64,000 bases of DNA from Adlercreutzia hattorii (GCF_011405655.1 NZ_AP022829.1:496001-560000), one strand, 5' to 3'; counted from the stretch's first letter, positions 40,776 through 49,463 are shown. Numbers and translations are program-made. Notes: generated from the sequence alone by a model not told the origin.

Positions 40776-41768
40776 ATGAAACGAGAGACCATCGAAACCA
40801 TTGTCGCTGATTTGCGAGCCGGTCGTGTGCCCGAGCTGGCCGTCGAGGATTTCCCGGCGTTCTCGGAAGAGGCGACGGCGGGCGATGCGCACATCGGCCC
40901 CGCGACGCTGGAGGCTATCGCCGCCACGCTAACTGAGGCCGATATCCCCACGTTCGAGCGCGCCTTGCGCGCTATGGACGAGGGCGATTTGGCGTGGCTC
41001 GGCTTCAAGGTCGTCTACGACGGGGCTGCTGCCCAGGGCAATGTGGACAATGAGGTCACGAAGAAGTACGGCGAGCAGGGTTCCGCCGACAGAGAGCTGC
41101 TTGTGTTCTTCTGCAACGATGCCAAGGAAATTGTCGCCTCCCGCGAGCTGTCGCCCCGCGATATCTTCCAGGCGAAGGACGTCACCCGCGGCCCCTCGAT
41201 GCACAACGATCAGTTCGACGGTCTCACTTGGGCCAGCGAGCCTTTATTCGGGAAGGTGCGCGTCTGGCTGCTTGGAGCGTCCGATGCTGCCGTGGAGGTG
41301 GCGCAGCTGGCCGACCACGTGGGCTTCCATGTGGTGGCCGTCGATTACGACCCGGCGTTTTTGAACGAGGAACGTTTCCCGACTGCCGAGCGCATCATGC
41401 TGCATGGGGGCAACTTCGACGAGCTGGCTAACATGCCGGGGCGCCCTGAGGACTATGTGTGCGTGCTGACTCGCGGGCATATGTTCGACCCGGAAAGCTG
41501 CGTCTGGGCGCTGCAGAACGGCGTGCACTATGTGGGCATGATGGGGTGCGCGGGCAAGAACTCCACGGTGCACGACCTCGTCATCAATGCGGGCATTTCC
41601 GAGTCCGATTGGGATCGCGTGAAGCGGCCCATCGGTCTTAGCTTCGGCGCGAAGACCCCGGCGGAGCTGGCCATCGCCATTGTCGGCGAGCTGGTGGACG
41701 TGCGCTACAAGCAGCGCTACAGCGAAGAGGCGCAGGCCCGCCACGAGAAGAGCCTGGGGCGGGAATAG
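40776..41768 (+). CDS. XdhC/CoxI-family protein
   Basis: 330 residues. XdhC-like proteins bind and sulfurate or insert the molybdenum cofactor into hydroxylases of the xanthine dehydrogenase family. Recognisable parts: the N-terminal XdhC_CoxI segment, VWLLGASDAAVEVAQLADHV with a Rossmann-like nucleotide site, VVAVDYDPAFLNEERFP, and YVGMMGCAGKNSTVHDLV. The usual GSR-type turn is AGK here. GCGGAGGAAC precedes the start. No molybdenum hydroxylase gene is nearby, so its client lies elsewhere. Confidence 0.85.
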   Translation: MKRETIETIVADLRAGRVPELAVEDFPAFSEEATAGDAHIGPATLEAIAATLTEADIPTFERALRAMDEGDLAWLGFKVVYDGAAAQGNVDNEVTKKYGEQGSADRELLVFFCNDAKEIVASRELSPRDIFQAKDVTRGPSMHNDQFDGLTWASEPLFGKVRVWLLGASDAAVEVAQLADHVGFHVVAVDYDPAFLNEERFPTAERIMLHGGNFDELANMPGRPEDYVCVLTRGHMFDPESCVWALQNGVHYVGMMGCAGKNSTVHDLVINAGISESDWDRVKRPIGLSFGAKTPAELAIAIVGELVDVRYKQRYSEEAQARHEKSLGRE

Positions 41769-41867
41769 CCGCTCTGGCCGCGCTTGCGCCGCCGACGGAA
41801 AAGCCGTGGGAAAACGAGGAGCGCTCTTTCGCAGACGGCTCCTTCCGTGATAACCTGCTTTTCGAAG

Positions 41868-41975
41868 CGAACGCGCTGTGACTGACGGGTACGCGTGGGG
41901 AACCACGGGGGAGCAGCGCGCATATCCTGCCGACCGTCTGGGCAAGCCTTCTCGCAGGAGGGGCTTGCCCTTTTT
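41868..41975 (+). ncRNA. ZTP (pfl) riboswitch with terminator
   Basis: The aptamer shows the pfl hallmarks: TGACTGACGGG near 41879, GGAACCACGGGGGAGC around 41899-41914, and CCGACCGTCTGGGC at 41930-41943. The expression platform is GGGCAAGCC (41940-41948) against GGCTTGCCC (41962-41970) followed by five Ts; its left arm overlaps the aptamer 3' end, so ligand binding would open the terminator. ZMP/ZTP is the AICAR substrate pool, fitting the downstream genes. It occupies most of the 41769-42074 gap. Confidence 0.92.
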
Positions 41976-42074
41976 AGTTGGGTGGGGCGCGGAAGATGCC
42001 GACGCGTCGAGAGCCGATGCGGAAAGCGCACCGGTCGCGGCAACGTCGGAGAGCCGAAGAGAAAGGGAACGCCC

Positions 42075-42710
42075 GTGCAAGACCTCGTCGAACTGCTGGA
42101 AAACAATCCCTACCCGGGCCGCGGTATCGTGGTGGGCAAGGACACCGTGTACTACTTCATCATGGGCCGCTCGGTGAACAGCCGCAATCGCATCTTCGCC
42201 GCAGAACCCGACGGCATCCGCACCGAGGCCCACGATCCCGCGCTTCTGGAAGATCCGAGCCTCATCATCTACCACCCCGTGCGCACGATGGGCGACGCGC
42301 TCGTGGTCACCAACGGCGATCAAACCGACACTATCGTGGAGGCGGGCGATTTCCGCGCTGGCTGCATGCAGCGCGAGTACGAGCCCGACGCGCCGAACTT
42401 CACGCCGCGCATCTCGGCCATTGTGAACCCCGACGGCTCGTTTGAGATGTCCATCTTGAAGCACGCCGATGGCGACCGCTGTATCCGCGAGTTCTTCGCC
42501 TACGAAGGTGCCGACGAGGGGCAAGGCTACTTCATCAGCACCTATCAGGGCGACGGCAATCCGCTGCCTACCTTCGCCGGCGAGCCCATCCCGGTGACGC
42601 TGCCGACTCCCGATGAGCTGTGGGCCGCGCTGAACGATGACAACAAGGTGAGCCTCTACGCCAATGTCGGCGGCGAAGTGACCCTCTACAACAAGAACCT
42701 CGGGGATTAA
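42075..42710 (+). CDS. IMP cyclohydrolase, stand-alone (PurO-like family)
   Basis: 211 residues. Closes FAICAR to IMP, the last step of purine synthesis. In most bacteria this is the N-terminal half of PurH; here it is a separate protein of the PF07826-like family first known in archaea (NPYPGRGIVVGKDTVYYFIM, SRNRIFAAEPDG, TNGDQTDTIVEA). GTG start at 42075, seven bases after GAAAGGG; an ATG upstream in frame lies within the riboswitch. Controlled by the ZTP riboswitch. It is followed by a repeat island and the AICAR formyltransferase gene. Confidence 0.9.
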   Translation: MQDLVELLENNPYPGRGIVVGKDTVYYFIMGRSVNSRNRIFAAEPDGIRTEAHDPALLEDPSLIIYHPVRTMGDALVVTNGDQTDTIVEAGDFRAGCMQREYEPDAPNFTPRISAIVNPDGSFEMSILKHADGDRCIREFFAYEGADEGQGYFISTYQGDGNPLPTFAGEPIPVTLPTPDELWAALNDDNKVSLYANVGGEVTLYNKNLGD

Positions 42711-42722
42711 TCGCGCCCATCT

Positions 42723-42925
42723 TCAACTACGGTTGAGCTTGGCGGGATGCGGGGCGCCGCTCACCAATCGAGTTCCGCAGCGAGCGCAACTGCGCACTCT
42801 CAACTACGGCTGAGCTTAGCGAAGATACGGGGTGTTCTGACCGAGCGAGTTCCGCAGCGACTGGAAATGCCCAGTGGGCATTTCCACAAAGCGAGGACTG
42901 TCTGAGCGAATCAGAATACCGCGTA
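42723..42925. repeat. Intergenic repeat island related to the polyferredoxin insertion
   Basis: Two units start near 42723 and 42800. Each begins CTCAACTACGG or TTCAACTACGG, then TGAGCTT, and later contains CGAGTTCCGCAGCGA (preceded by GCTCACCAAT or TTCTGACCGAG). A perfect hairpin GGAAATGCCCA/TGGGCATTTCC lies at 42863-42885, then AGCGAGGACTGTCTGAGCGA and CGCCCCCGAGGA. The opposite strand matches the coding repeats at 10020-10330 in the same order. Confidence 0.85.
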
Positions 42926-42968
42926 GCTTCGCCCCCGAGGACCCAGAAACATCATAGATAGGAGAATC

Positions 42969-44150
42969 ATGAACGAACTGGAACTCAAGTACGGCTGCAA
43001 TCCGAACCAGAAGCCGTCGCGCATCTTCATGAAGGACGGCAGCGACCTGCCCATTCAGGTGCTGAACGGCAAGCCCGGCTTCATCAACTTCCTCGACGCT
43101 TTCAACTCCTGGCAGCTTGTGAAGGAGCTGAAGGAGGCCACGGGGCTGCCGGCGGCCGCTTCCTTCAAGCACGTGTCCCCGGCCGGCGCCGCCGTGGGCC
43201 ATCCCCTCACCGAGACCGACCGCGCCATGTACTTCGTGGAAGACGCGGGCGAGCTTTCTCCCATCGCTTGTGCCTACATCCGCGCCCGCGGTGCCGACCG
43301 TCTGTGCTCTTATGGCGACTGGGCGGCGCTGTCTGATGTGTGCGATGCCGATGTGGCCCGCTATCTGGCGCGTGAGGTGTCCGACGGCATCATCGCGCCG
43401 GGCTACACCGACGAGGCGCTGGAGATTCTGAAGACCAAGCGCAAGGGCTCCTACAACGTGGTGCAGATCGATCCGGACTACGTGCCGGCCGAGACCGAGC
43501 TGAAGGACGTCTTCGGCATCACCTTCGAGCAGGGCCACAACAACTTCGAGATCAACGAGGCGCTGCTGGAAAACGTGGTGACCGAGAACAAGGAAATTCC
43601 GGAATCGGCAAAGATCGATATGATCGTCGCGCTCATCACGCTGAAGTACACCCAGTCCAATTCCGTGTGCTATGTGAAGGACGGCCAGGCCATCGGTGTG
43701 GGCGCCGGCCAGCAAAGCCGCATCCACTGCACGCGCCTGGCGGGCAACAAGGCCGATCAGTGGTGGCTGCGCCAGATGTCCGAGGTGCTGAACCTCCCCT
43801 TCAAGGCCGACATTCGTCGCCCTGACCGCGACAATGCCATCGACGTGTACCTGTCCGACGACGAGTGCGACGACGTGCTGCGCGACGGCGAGTGGCAGCG
43901 CGTGTTCACCGAGCAGCCCAAGGCCCTGACCCGCGAGCAGAAGAAGGCCTGGATCGCGCAGATGAGCGGCGTGACCGTGGGGTCGGACGCCTTCTTCCCC
44001 TTCGGCGACAACGTGGAGCGCGCCCGCAAGTCCGGCGTGGACTACATCGCCGAGCCCGGCGGCTCCATCCGCGACGACAACGTCATCGAGGTGGCCAACA
44101 AGTACGGCATCGCCATGGCCTTCACCGGCATGCGCCTGTTCCATCACTAA
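42969..44150 (+). CDS. AICAR formyltransferase, stand-alone (PurH C-terminal domain only)
   Basis: 393 residues. Transfers a formyl group to AICAR, making FAICAR. It corresponds to the transformylase part of PurH without the IMP cyclohydrolase domain: LKYGCNPNQKPSRIF at the start, the ASFKHVSPAGAAVG site with its Lys-His pair, LKYTQSNSVCYVKDGQ, GVGAGQQSRIHCTRLAG and the final AFTGMRLFHH. TAGGAGAATC precedes the ATG. Together with the gene before it, it replaces PurH. Confidence 0.94.
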   Translation: MNELELKYGCNPNQKPSRIFMKDGSDLPIQVLNGKPGFINFLDAFNSWQLVKELKEATGLPAAASFKHVSPAGAAVGHPLTETDRAMYFVEDAGELSPIACAYIRARGADRLCSYGDWAALSDVCDADVARYLAREVSDGIIAPGYTDEALEILKTKRKGSYNVVQIDPDYVPAETELKDVFGITFEQGHNNFEINEALLENVVTENKEIPESAKIDMIVALITLKYTQSNSVCYVKDGQAIGVGAGQQSRIHCTRLAGNKADQWWLRQMSEVLNLPFKADIRRPDRDNAIDVYLSDDECDDVLRDGEWQRVFTEQPKALTREQKKAWIAQMSGVTVGSDAFFPFGDNVERARKSGVDYIAEPGGSIRDDNVIEVANKYGIAMAFTGMRLFHH

Positions 44151-44204
44151 TCGGACGATTGGGGCCTTGCTTGGGGCCTAAAGTGTCGGTTGTCGAACCC
44201 TTTG

Positions 44205-44232
44205 CGGCCGCTCTTTCGAGGGCGGCCGTTTT
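44205..44232 (+). terminator. Intrinsic terminator after AICAR formyltransferase
   Basis: CGGCCGC (44205-44211) pairs with GCGGCCG (44222-44228), followed by four Ts. Confidence 0.75.
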
Positions 44233-44259
44233 GCGCCATAATGGGTAGGTCAATGGCCC

Positions 44260-44430
44260 GTCGGGCCGCGCGTGGGAGCGCGGTGCGCGCCGTGGATGAG
44301 AATGCGGCAATGCGCGTCTCGGGAAATGTGGGTGGAAAGCCCGCGCTATGCCAGTAACCGTAAGGTTCGCCGTTGCGCCGAAGGGCGCGGCGGTGGCGAA
44401 GTCGGAACACCGAGCCGAACAACAGGGCCC
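44260..44430 (+). ncRNA. Cobalamin riboswitch
   Basis: Core elements in order: GGGAA at about 44319, GGGTGGAAAGCCCGCGC, GCCAGTAACCGTAAG near 44350-44364, and a B12-box-like AGTCGGAACACCGAGCC at about 44400-44416. A GC-rich P1/P2 region lies before. The ribosome site AGGATAAGG follows within 40 bases, so control may be translational. It fills the 44151-44451 gap together with the terminator. The exact 5' boundary is uncertain. Confidence 0.8.
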
Positions 44431-44451
44431 TGGAAGAAAGGATAAGGAACT

Positions 44452-44955
44452 ATGAACAAATTCGATATCACGGAGCTTCCCAAACAGTGGCTCGTGGCCT
44501 TGGTGGCCCTGGCCTTCACCTTCTTGCTGGTGGTGCCGGGCTGCGCCGGGGAGGCGGCCGATAACGGCGGCAACGGCGAGAACGCGGCCGAGCAGGCGGC
44601 CCAAGTGGCCGAGGAGGAAGGCCCCATCGAGGCCGGCCAGGCGGCGGAGGACATCGTTGTTCCCGTCTCCATCACGATGCCGGAAAGCGCCGGCGCCGAG
44701 CCCAAGACCATCGAGGTGACGGTGCCCGATGGCGCCACGGTGCTGCAGGCGACCGAGGCTGCGGGCTGGGATGTGCAGGTGGAGGACAGCGACTACGGCA
44801 AGTTCGTCACCTCCATCAACGGCATCGCCAACGGCTCTGAAGGCGAGGCCTCCGGCTGGGTGTACACGGTGAACGACGAGACGGTCATGGAAGCCTGCGA
44901 CGTGCGCCAGCTGGCCGCCGGCGACTCCGTGCAGTGGTCGTTCTACGCCGGCTAG
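44452..44955 (+). CDS. DUF4430-domain lipoprotein under cobalamin riboswitch
   Basis: 167 residues. Hydrophobic signal and lipobox VPGC place the lipidated cysteine at 31. An acidic, Ala-rich linker follows, then a DUF4430 domain from about residue 80: TIEVTVPDGATVLQATEAA, FVTSINGIANG, and ASGWVYTVNDE. DUF4430 is related to the C-terminal domain of transcobalamin-like proteins, so an outward-facing corrinoid-binding role is plausible and agrees with the riboswitch. No ECF or ABC transporter gene is adjacent. Confidence 0.85.
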   Translation: MNKFDITELPKQWLVALVALAFTFLLVVPGCAGEAADNGGNGENAAEQAAQVAEEEGPIEAGQAAEDIVVPVSITMPESAGAEPKTIEVTVPDGATVLQATEAAGWDVQVEDSDYGKFVTSINGIANGSEGEASGWVYTVNDETVMEACDVRQLAAGDSVQWSFYAG

Positions 44956-44985
44956 CCACCCCTCCGCGCCAAGCGCGCAATCCGG

Positions 44986-45014
44986 CGGGCTCCTCCAAGC
45001 GAGGGGCCCGTTTT
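44986..45014 (+). terminator. Intrinsic terminator after the DUF4430 gene
   Basis: CGGGCTCCTC (44986-44995) pairs with GAGGGGCCCG (45001-45010), one G-T pair, followed by TTTT. Confidence 0.8.
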
Positions 45015-45042
45015 GCAAGTCCCCTATGCGAAGGAGCTTTCC

Positions 45043-46209
45043 ATGATCATTCTCGATGAACCCTACGCCTCCGTTCCGCTGCTCGACTGGATGGAGGCCT
45101 CGGCGCATCCCGTGCTCGCCAACGGGTTCACCGAGAAGCTCGTGGCGGGCGGCCGCACGTTGAACCTGGTGGACGCCGACGAGTGCGCCCGGCGCCTGGA
45201 GGCGGGGGAGCGCATTTACACAAACTCCGAGAACGCTCTGGCCTGGATTCTCGACCACGTGGACAACCCCACGCTCACCGATGCCATTCGCCTGTTCAAG
45301 GACAAGGCGGCCATGCGCGAGAAGCTCGCGCCTCTAAGCCCTGGCCTGTTCCATAAGACCGTCGATCGTGCGGGATTGGAAGCGGTAAACGTCGCCGATC
45401 TGCCGTTGCCGGTGGTGCTTAAGCCGGCGGTGGGCTTCTGTTCCATGGGCGTCTACGTCATCGAAGAGCCCGAGGATTGGGCGGCGGCCGTGGCCGACAT
45501 CGCCCGGCGCGAGGACGGCTGGCATGAGCGCTATCCGGAAAGCGTCGTCGGCGGCAGCGAATACCTTATCGAAGGCTACCTCGCTGGTACGGAATACGCC
45601 CTGGACGCCTACTTCGACGAGGATGGCGCTCCCCATATCCTGAACATCCTGCGTCACGATTTCGCCGGGCCCGAGGATACCTCCGACAGGATGTATCTCA
45701 CCGACGGAACCATTGTGGATGCGTGGAATGACCGCTTCACGGCGTGGCTGGCGGCTGTGAACGAGGTGGTGGGCGCCCGTAACATTCCCGTGCATGTGGA
45801 GCTGCGCGTCGATGGCGACTTTATCGCGCCCATCGAGTTCAACCCCTTGCGCTTCGCGGGCCTCGGCGGCACGGACGTGGCCTTCTACGGGGTGGGCCTG
45901 CGCACCTACGAGGCGTTCCTGGAAGACGAGCCGGTCGATCTGGCGGCGCTGTACGCGGCGCACCCGGGCAAGGTTTACTCCATGTCGCTTCTGAATCCGG
46001 CGCCGGAGGCCGATCTGGCGCGTCCCTTCGACGGCGCGGCGCTCTGCGAGCGGTTCAGCCATGTGCTCGCCTACCATGTTTTCGATCCGGTGACGGTGGG
46101 CTTCTACGGGTTCCTGTTCCTGGAAACCGATGCGGAAGGCACGGGGGCTGACGAGCGCGATTGGCTTTTGCGCAGCGATCTCATGGAGTTTGTGGGCGGC
46201 GCGTTATAA
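45043..46209 (+). CDS. ATP-grasp family enzyme of unknown substrate
   Basis: 388 residues. ATP-grasp enzymes join a carboxylate to an amine or thiol through an acyl phosphate. Here: LFKDKAAMREKLAPLSPG, PLPVVLKPAVGFCSMGVYVIE (the ATP-binding beta strands with Lys), EYLIEGYLAGTEYALDAYF, and HVELRVDGDFIAPIEFNPLRF with the metal-binding Glu and Asn. The specific substrate cannot be named. AAGGAG lies seven bases before the ATG at 45043; an upstream ATG at 45013 overlaps the terminator. The flippase-like gene follows 43 bases later. Confidence 0.85.
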   Translation: MIILDEPYASVPLLDWMEASAHPVLANGFTEKLVAGGRTLNLVDADECARRLEAGERIYTNSENALAWILDHVDNPTLTDAIRLFKDKAAMREKLAPLSPGLFHKTVDRAGLEAVNVADLPLPVVLKPAVGFCSMGVYVIEEPEDWAAAVADIARREDGWHERYPESVVGGSEYLIEGYLAGTEYALDAYFDEDGAPHILNILRHDFAGPEDTSDRMYLTDGTIVDAWNDRFTAWLAAVNEVVGARNIPVHVELRVDGDFIAPIEFNPLRFAGLGGTDVAFYGVGLRTYEAFLEDEPVDLAALYAAHPGKVYSMSLLNPAPEADLARPFDGAALCERFSHVLAYHVFDPVTVGFYGFLFLETDAEGTGADERDWLLRSDLMEFVGGAL

Positions 46210-46252
46210 TGATGCACCTACCCCTGTCTCCTACCACGACGGAGGTGCGCTG

Positions 46253-47446
46253 ATGCGCGGCAATTTGCAGAAGATCATGATCGGCCTGGTGGTCGTTATC
46301 GTGCTCGCATTCATATTCTTTTCCGGCGACTCGCTGGTGAAGCTTGTCGACACCATCAAGCAGGGCACGCCCTTTTTCATCATTGCGGCGGTAGTGGCCC
46401 AACTGTGCAAGTACCTGGCCCAGGGCCGCGGCTTTCAGGCCTGCTTCAACACGGTGAACGGGCACATCAGCTACCGCACGGGGCTTTCGCTCGTGTTCGG
46501 CACCTTCTTTATGAACACGGTGGCGCCCTCTATGAACCTGGCCGGCACGTCGCTCGTCATGGCCACGGCCACGCGCAACGGCATGCAGGCGGGCAAGGGC
46601 ACCACGGCGGCGCTGCTCATGCAGCTATCCATCGATTCCGGTTTCGTCATCATCATGCTCACCACCTTCGGCGTGCTCACCTTCACGGTGGGGCTGCAAC
46701 CGGGGTGGCTGGCGCTCGGGCTGGTGGCCGTGGCGCTCGTGGGCGGCCTCGTGTTCGTCATCGCTGTGGGCGGGCTGAAGCCCCAGCTGGTGCTGAAGGT
46801 GCTGCGTCCGTTCGTGAAGCTCGCCGACAAGATCCTCGCGAAGTTCAAGAAGCCGGCCATTGACGAGTCCGTGGAGCGCACGATCCACAACTTCTCCAGC
46901 GCTGCGCATCTCATCACGAAGAACCCGCGCAAGACGGTGCAATCGTTTTTGTGGACGACCCTTTCCAGCATCTGCGAGATGAGCTGCTTTGTGCTCGTTG
47001 GCTTCGCGTTCGGCGTGCACCACCCAGAAGCGCTCATTTGCGGGTATGTTGTGGCCACGCTGTTCGCTATGATTTCCTTTGTGCCCCAGGGCGTCGGTGT
47101 CGTGGAGGCGGCGGTGACCGTGGCCTTCGCGCTGTTCGGCATCGGCTCGGCCACGGGTCTTGCCGTGGTCATCGTCTATCGCGGCATCGTGTTCTGGCTG
47201 CCGTTCCTCGTGGGCGCAGTGGTCATCCAGCGCATAAAGGCGTTTATGCCGCTGGGAAAGCGCGATTTGAAGGGCAAGGCCGAAGCCATGGAGCACGAGC
47301 TGCCCGACAAGGTGGAGGCCGTGAAGCAGGTGGAGGCCGACGAGGTCGCCAAGTGGGACTCCGCCGAGGCCAAGGCCGAGAAGGTGTCGGTGTCTGCGAA
47401 GGTTTCGCAGTCCGGGTCGGGGAAGGCTCCGAAGAAAACGAAATAG
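46253..47446 (+). CDS. Lysylphosphatidylglycerol synthase TM-region/flippase-like protein
   Basis: 397 residues with about eight membrane segments. The UPF0104/LPG_synthase_TM pattern is visible: GRGFQACFNTV, FFMNTVAPSMNLAGTSLV, and FVPQGVGVVEAAVTVAFALFG. Such proteins flip lipids, with or without a synthase domain; no catalytic domain is attached here, only a charged C-terminal tail (about 340-397) of Lys, Glu and Ala. The start at 46253 has GGAGGT six bases upstream; the longer open frame begins inside the ATP-grasp gene. Confidence 0.85.
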   Translation: MRGNLQKIMIGLVVVIVLAFIFFSGDSLVKLVDTIKQGTPFFIIAAVVAQLCKYLAQGRGFQACFNTVNGHISYRTGLSLVFGTFFMNTVAPSMNLAGTSLVMATATRNGMQAGKGTTAALLMQLSIDSGFVIIMLTTFGVLTFTVGLQPGWLALGLVAVALVGGLVFVIAVGGLKPQLVLKVLRPFVKLADKILAKFKKPAIDESVERTIHNFSSAAHLITKNPRKTVQSFLWTTLSSICEMSCFVLVGFAFGVHHPEALICGYVVATLFAMISFVPQGVGVVEAAVTVAFALFGIGSATGLAVVIVYRGIVFWLPFLVGAVVIQRIKAFMPLGKRDLKGKAEAMEHELPDKVEAVKQVEADEVAKWDSAEAKAEKVSVSAKVSQSGSGKAPKKTK

Positions 47447-47489
47447 ACGGGCACCGCGAAGGCGTCCGGCGCGAAAGGAAACGAGAGTG

Positions 47490-47972
47490 ATGACGGGAAC
47501 GAATCTGGCGGGCGCTGCTTTGGAAGTAGCGCAGAAGCGCGAGACGCAGGGGCTCAACCACACGCTGGGCGTTCACTTCACCAAGGTGGAACCGGGCCTC
47601 GTCGAGGCAGAGATGCCCATCACTCCGGCGCTTTTGCAGCCTTTCGGTTTTCTGCACGGAGGCGCCACTATCGCGCTTCTGGAATCGGTCGCTTCGGCCG
47701 GCGGCGAGCTGGCATGCGACTTGGAGACCGAGCAGCCCTTCGGCGTGGAGGTGACCATCCGTCACAAGAAGAGCGGTCGGGAAGGCGATGTGGCTCGCGG
47801 CGTGGCGAAACTCGCCGAGCGCAAACCGTCGTCGAAGGCCGGCTACAAGCTGTACTGGGACGTGGCCGCCTACGACGGGGACGGCGACGTCATCAGCGAC
47901 GGCGTCATCGTGGTGAAGGTGGTGCCGAAAGACTACCTCGCCCAAAAGCTCGCCGAGCGCGGGCAGGCGTAA
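47490..47972 (+). CDS. Hotdog-fold thioesterase (PaaI/MenI-like)
   Basis: 160 residues. The hotdog signature is LLQPFGFLHGGATIALLESVAS, written here in two parts: LLQPFGFLHGG and ATIALLESVAS, with Glu as the probable catalytic residue. This HGG..E pattern is shared by PaaI and 1,4-dihydroxy-2-naphthoyl-CoA thioesterases. A role in menaquinone synthesis would fit a respiring anaerobe, but is inference. A GTG directly precedes the ATG; AAAGGAAAC is upstream. It is the last gene before the tRNA. Confidence 0.85.
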   Translation: MTGTNLAGAALEVAQKRETQGLNHTLGVHFTKVEPGLVEAEMPITPALLQPFGFLHGGATIALLESVASAGGELACDLETEQPFGVEVTIRHKKSGREGDVARGVAKLAERKPSSKAGYKLYWDVAAYDGDGDVISDGVIVVKVVPKDYLAQKLAERGQA

Positions 47973-47991
47973 AATTCCCCTGACTTCCCCC

Positions 47992-48019
47992 TTGCACTGT
48001 GCGTGCTCTGTGGTATCAT
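47992..48019 (+). promoter_or_regulatory. Promoter of tRNA-Pro
   Basis: TTGCAC (47992-47997), 16-base spacer, TATCAT (48014-48019), placing the transcription start shortly before the tRNA at 48049. Confidence 0.65.
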
Positions 48020-48048
48020 AGCGTTCGCTGTCCGCAAGGACGCACTTT

Positions 48049-48125
48049 CGGGTTGTGGCTCAGTTTGGTAGAGCGCTGCGTTCGGGACGCAGAGGCCGCA
48101 GGTTCAAATCCTGTCAACCCGACCA
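48049..48125 (+). tRNA. tRNA-Pro (anticodon CGG)
   Basis: Acceptor CGGGTTG/CAACCCG, D stem GCTC/GAGC, anticodon stem CTGCG/CGCAG around loop TTCGGGA (anticodon CGG), five-base variable loop, T arm GCAGG-TTCAAAT-CCTGT, and an encoded CCA end. 77 bases. A terminator hairpin follows nine bases later. Confidence 0.97.
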
Positions 48126-48133
48126 TCGAATTC

Positions 48134-48163
48134 AAGAGCCGGCCCCGCGCCGGCTCTTCTTGT
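48134..48163 (+). terminator. Terminator between tRNA-Pro and ackA
   Basis: AAGAGCCGG (48134-48142), seven-base loop, CCGGCTCTT (48150-48158), then CTTGT. The T tract is short. It lies just upstream of the ackA ribosome site. Confidence 0.7.
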
Positions 48164-48180
48164 ATGGAAGGGAAATGCTC

Positions 48181-49395
48181 ATGCGCATACTGGTCGTGAA
48201 TGCGGGTTCGTCGTCGCTGAAGAGCCAGCTTATCGAGACTGACGGCAAGGTTTCGCTCATGAAGTGCCTGGCCGAGAAGGTGGGAACCCCCGACGCTTAC
48301 ATGAACGTGGCCTTTGCGCCCGATTTCCAGAAGGTCACCTATCATGTGGCGGATATGACGGTAGCCGAGTGCCTGAAGAAACTTTTGGAAGCGCTGGTGG
48401 ACGATCCGGAGAGTCCCATCAGCGACCTTTCGCAAATTGACGCCATCGGCAACCGCATCGTGGCCGGCGGCGAGTACTTCACCAAGTCCGTCATCATCGA
48501 CGGGCCGGCCCGCGAGAAACTTGAGCTGTGTGAGGAGCTGGCGCCGCTGCACAACCCGCCGGCTGACGCCTGCATCGATATGATGGCCGCGCTCATGCCA
48601 AGCACGCCCCAGGTCGCCGTCTTTGACACGGCCTTTCACGCCACCATGCCCGCGAAGGCCTACATGTACCCGCTGCCGGCTCGCTACTACGACGATTATC
48701 GTATCCGCCGCTACGGCGCTCACGGCACGAGCCACCGCTACGCGGCCCAGCAGGCGGCGAACCTGCTCGGCCGTCCGCTGCGCGACTTGGGCCTCATCAC
48801 GTGCCACCTTGGCAACGGCGGCTCCATTACGGCGGTCAACCATGGGAAGTCCATCGATACCACCATGGGCTTCACGCCGCTGGAGGGTCTCATGATGGGC
48901 ACGCGTTCCGGCTCCATCGACCCGGCCATCCTCACCTACATCATGCGCCGCGAGGGCATCTCCTTCGACGAGATGGATGCCGTGCTGAACCGCGAGAGCG
49001 GCGTGCTCGGCGTGTCGGGGCTGTCGGCCGACATGCGCGACGTGCTGGCGGCGGCCGATGCGGGCAACGAGCAGGCGCGGCTGGCCATCGACATGTACGT
49101 GTACCGGGTGCAGAAGGCCATCGGCGGCTTCTACGCGGCCATGACCCGCACCGACGCCGTGGTGATGACCGCCGGCATCGGCGAGAACTCCGCTGAGCTG
49201 CGCGAGCTTATTTTCGACGGGCTGGCCCACATGGGCATGATCCTCGACCGCGAGCGCAATCACGTGGTGGGCCAGATCGGCGTGAACCGCATCATCTCCA
49301 TCGACGACAGCCCCATCAAAATCTGCGTGGTCACCACCGACGAGGAGATGCGCATCGCCCGCGAAACCGACAACCTCGTAAGCCAGCTGGGGTAA
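48181..49395 (+). CDS. ackA: Acetate kinase
   Basis: 404 residues. Makes ATP from acetyl phosphate, giving acetate. Signatures: ILVVNAGSSSLKSQLIE, ARFYGAHGTSH-like RRYGAHGTSHRYAA with the catalytic His, ITCHLGNGGSITAV (nucleotide site), GTRSGSIDPAIL and VMTAGIGENSAELRE. The start ATG 48181 lies eight bases after AAGGGA; an ATG at 48175 is too close to it. The usual partner, phosphotransacetylase, is not in the window. Confidence 0.97.
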   Translation: MRILVVNAGSSSLKSQLIETDGKVSLMKCLAEKVGTPDAYMNVAFAPDFQKVTYHVADMTVAECLKKLLEALVDDPESPISDLSQIDAIGNRIVAGGEYFTKSVIIDGPAREKLELCEELAPLHNPPADACIDMMAALMPSTPQVAVFDTAFHATMPAKAYMYPLPARYYDDYRIRRYGAHGTSHRYAAQQAANLLGRPLRDLGLITCHLGNGGSITAVNHGKSIDTTMGFTPLEGLMMGTRSGSIDPAILTYIMRREGISFDEMDAVLNRESGVLGVSGLSADMRDVLAAADAGNEQARLAIDMYVYRVQKAIGGFYAAMTRTDAVVMTAGIGENSAELRELIFDGLAHMGMILDRERNHVVGQIGVNRIISIDDSPIKICVVTTDEEMRIARETDNLVSQLG

Positions 49396-49463
49396 AGCAT
49401 TTTCCGAAATCTTCCGACAAAACACCTTCCCCAATCGTGTTAGAGGAAAGGGAAGGAGAAACC

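Noticed and set aside
48049-48125. Integration site of a mobile element at tRNA-Pro
   Set aside because: No integrase gene and no repeat of the tRNA 3' end was seen on either side.
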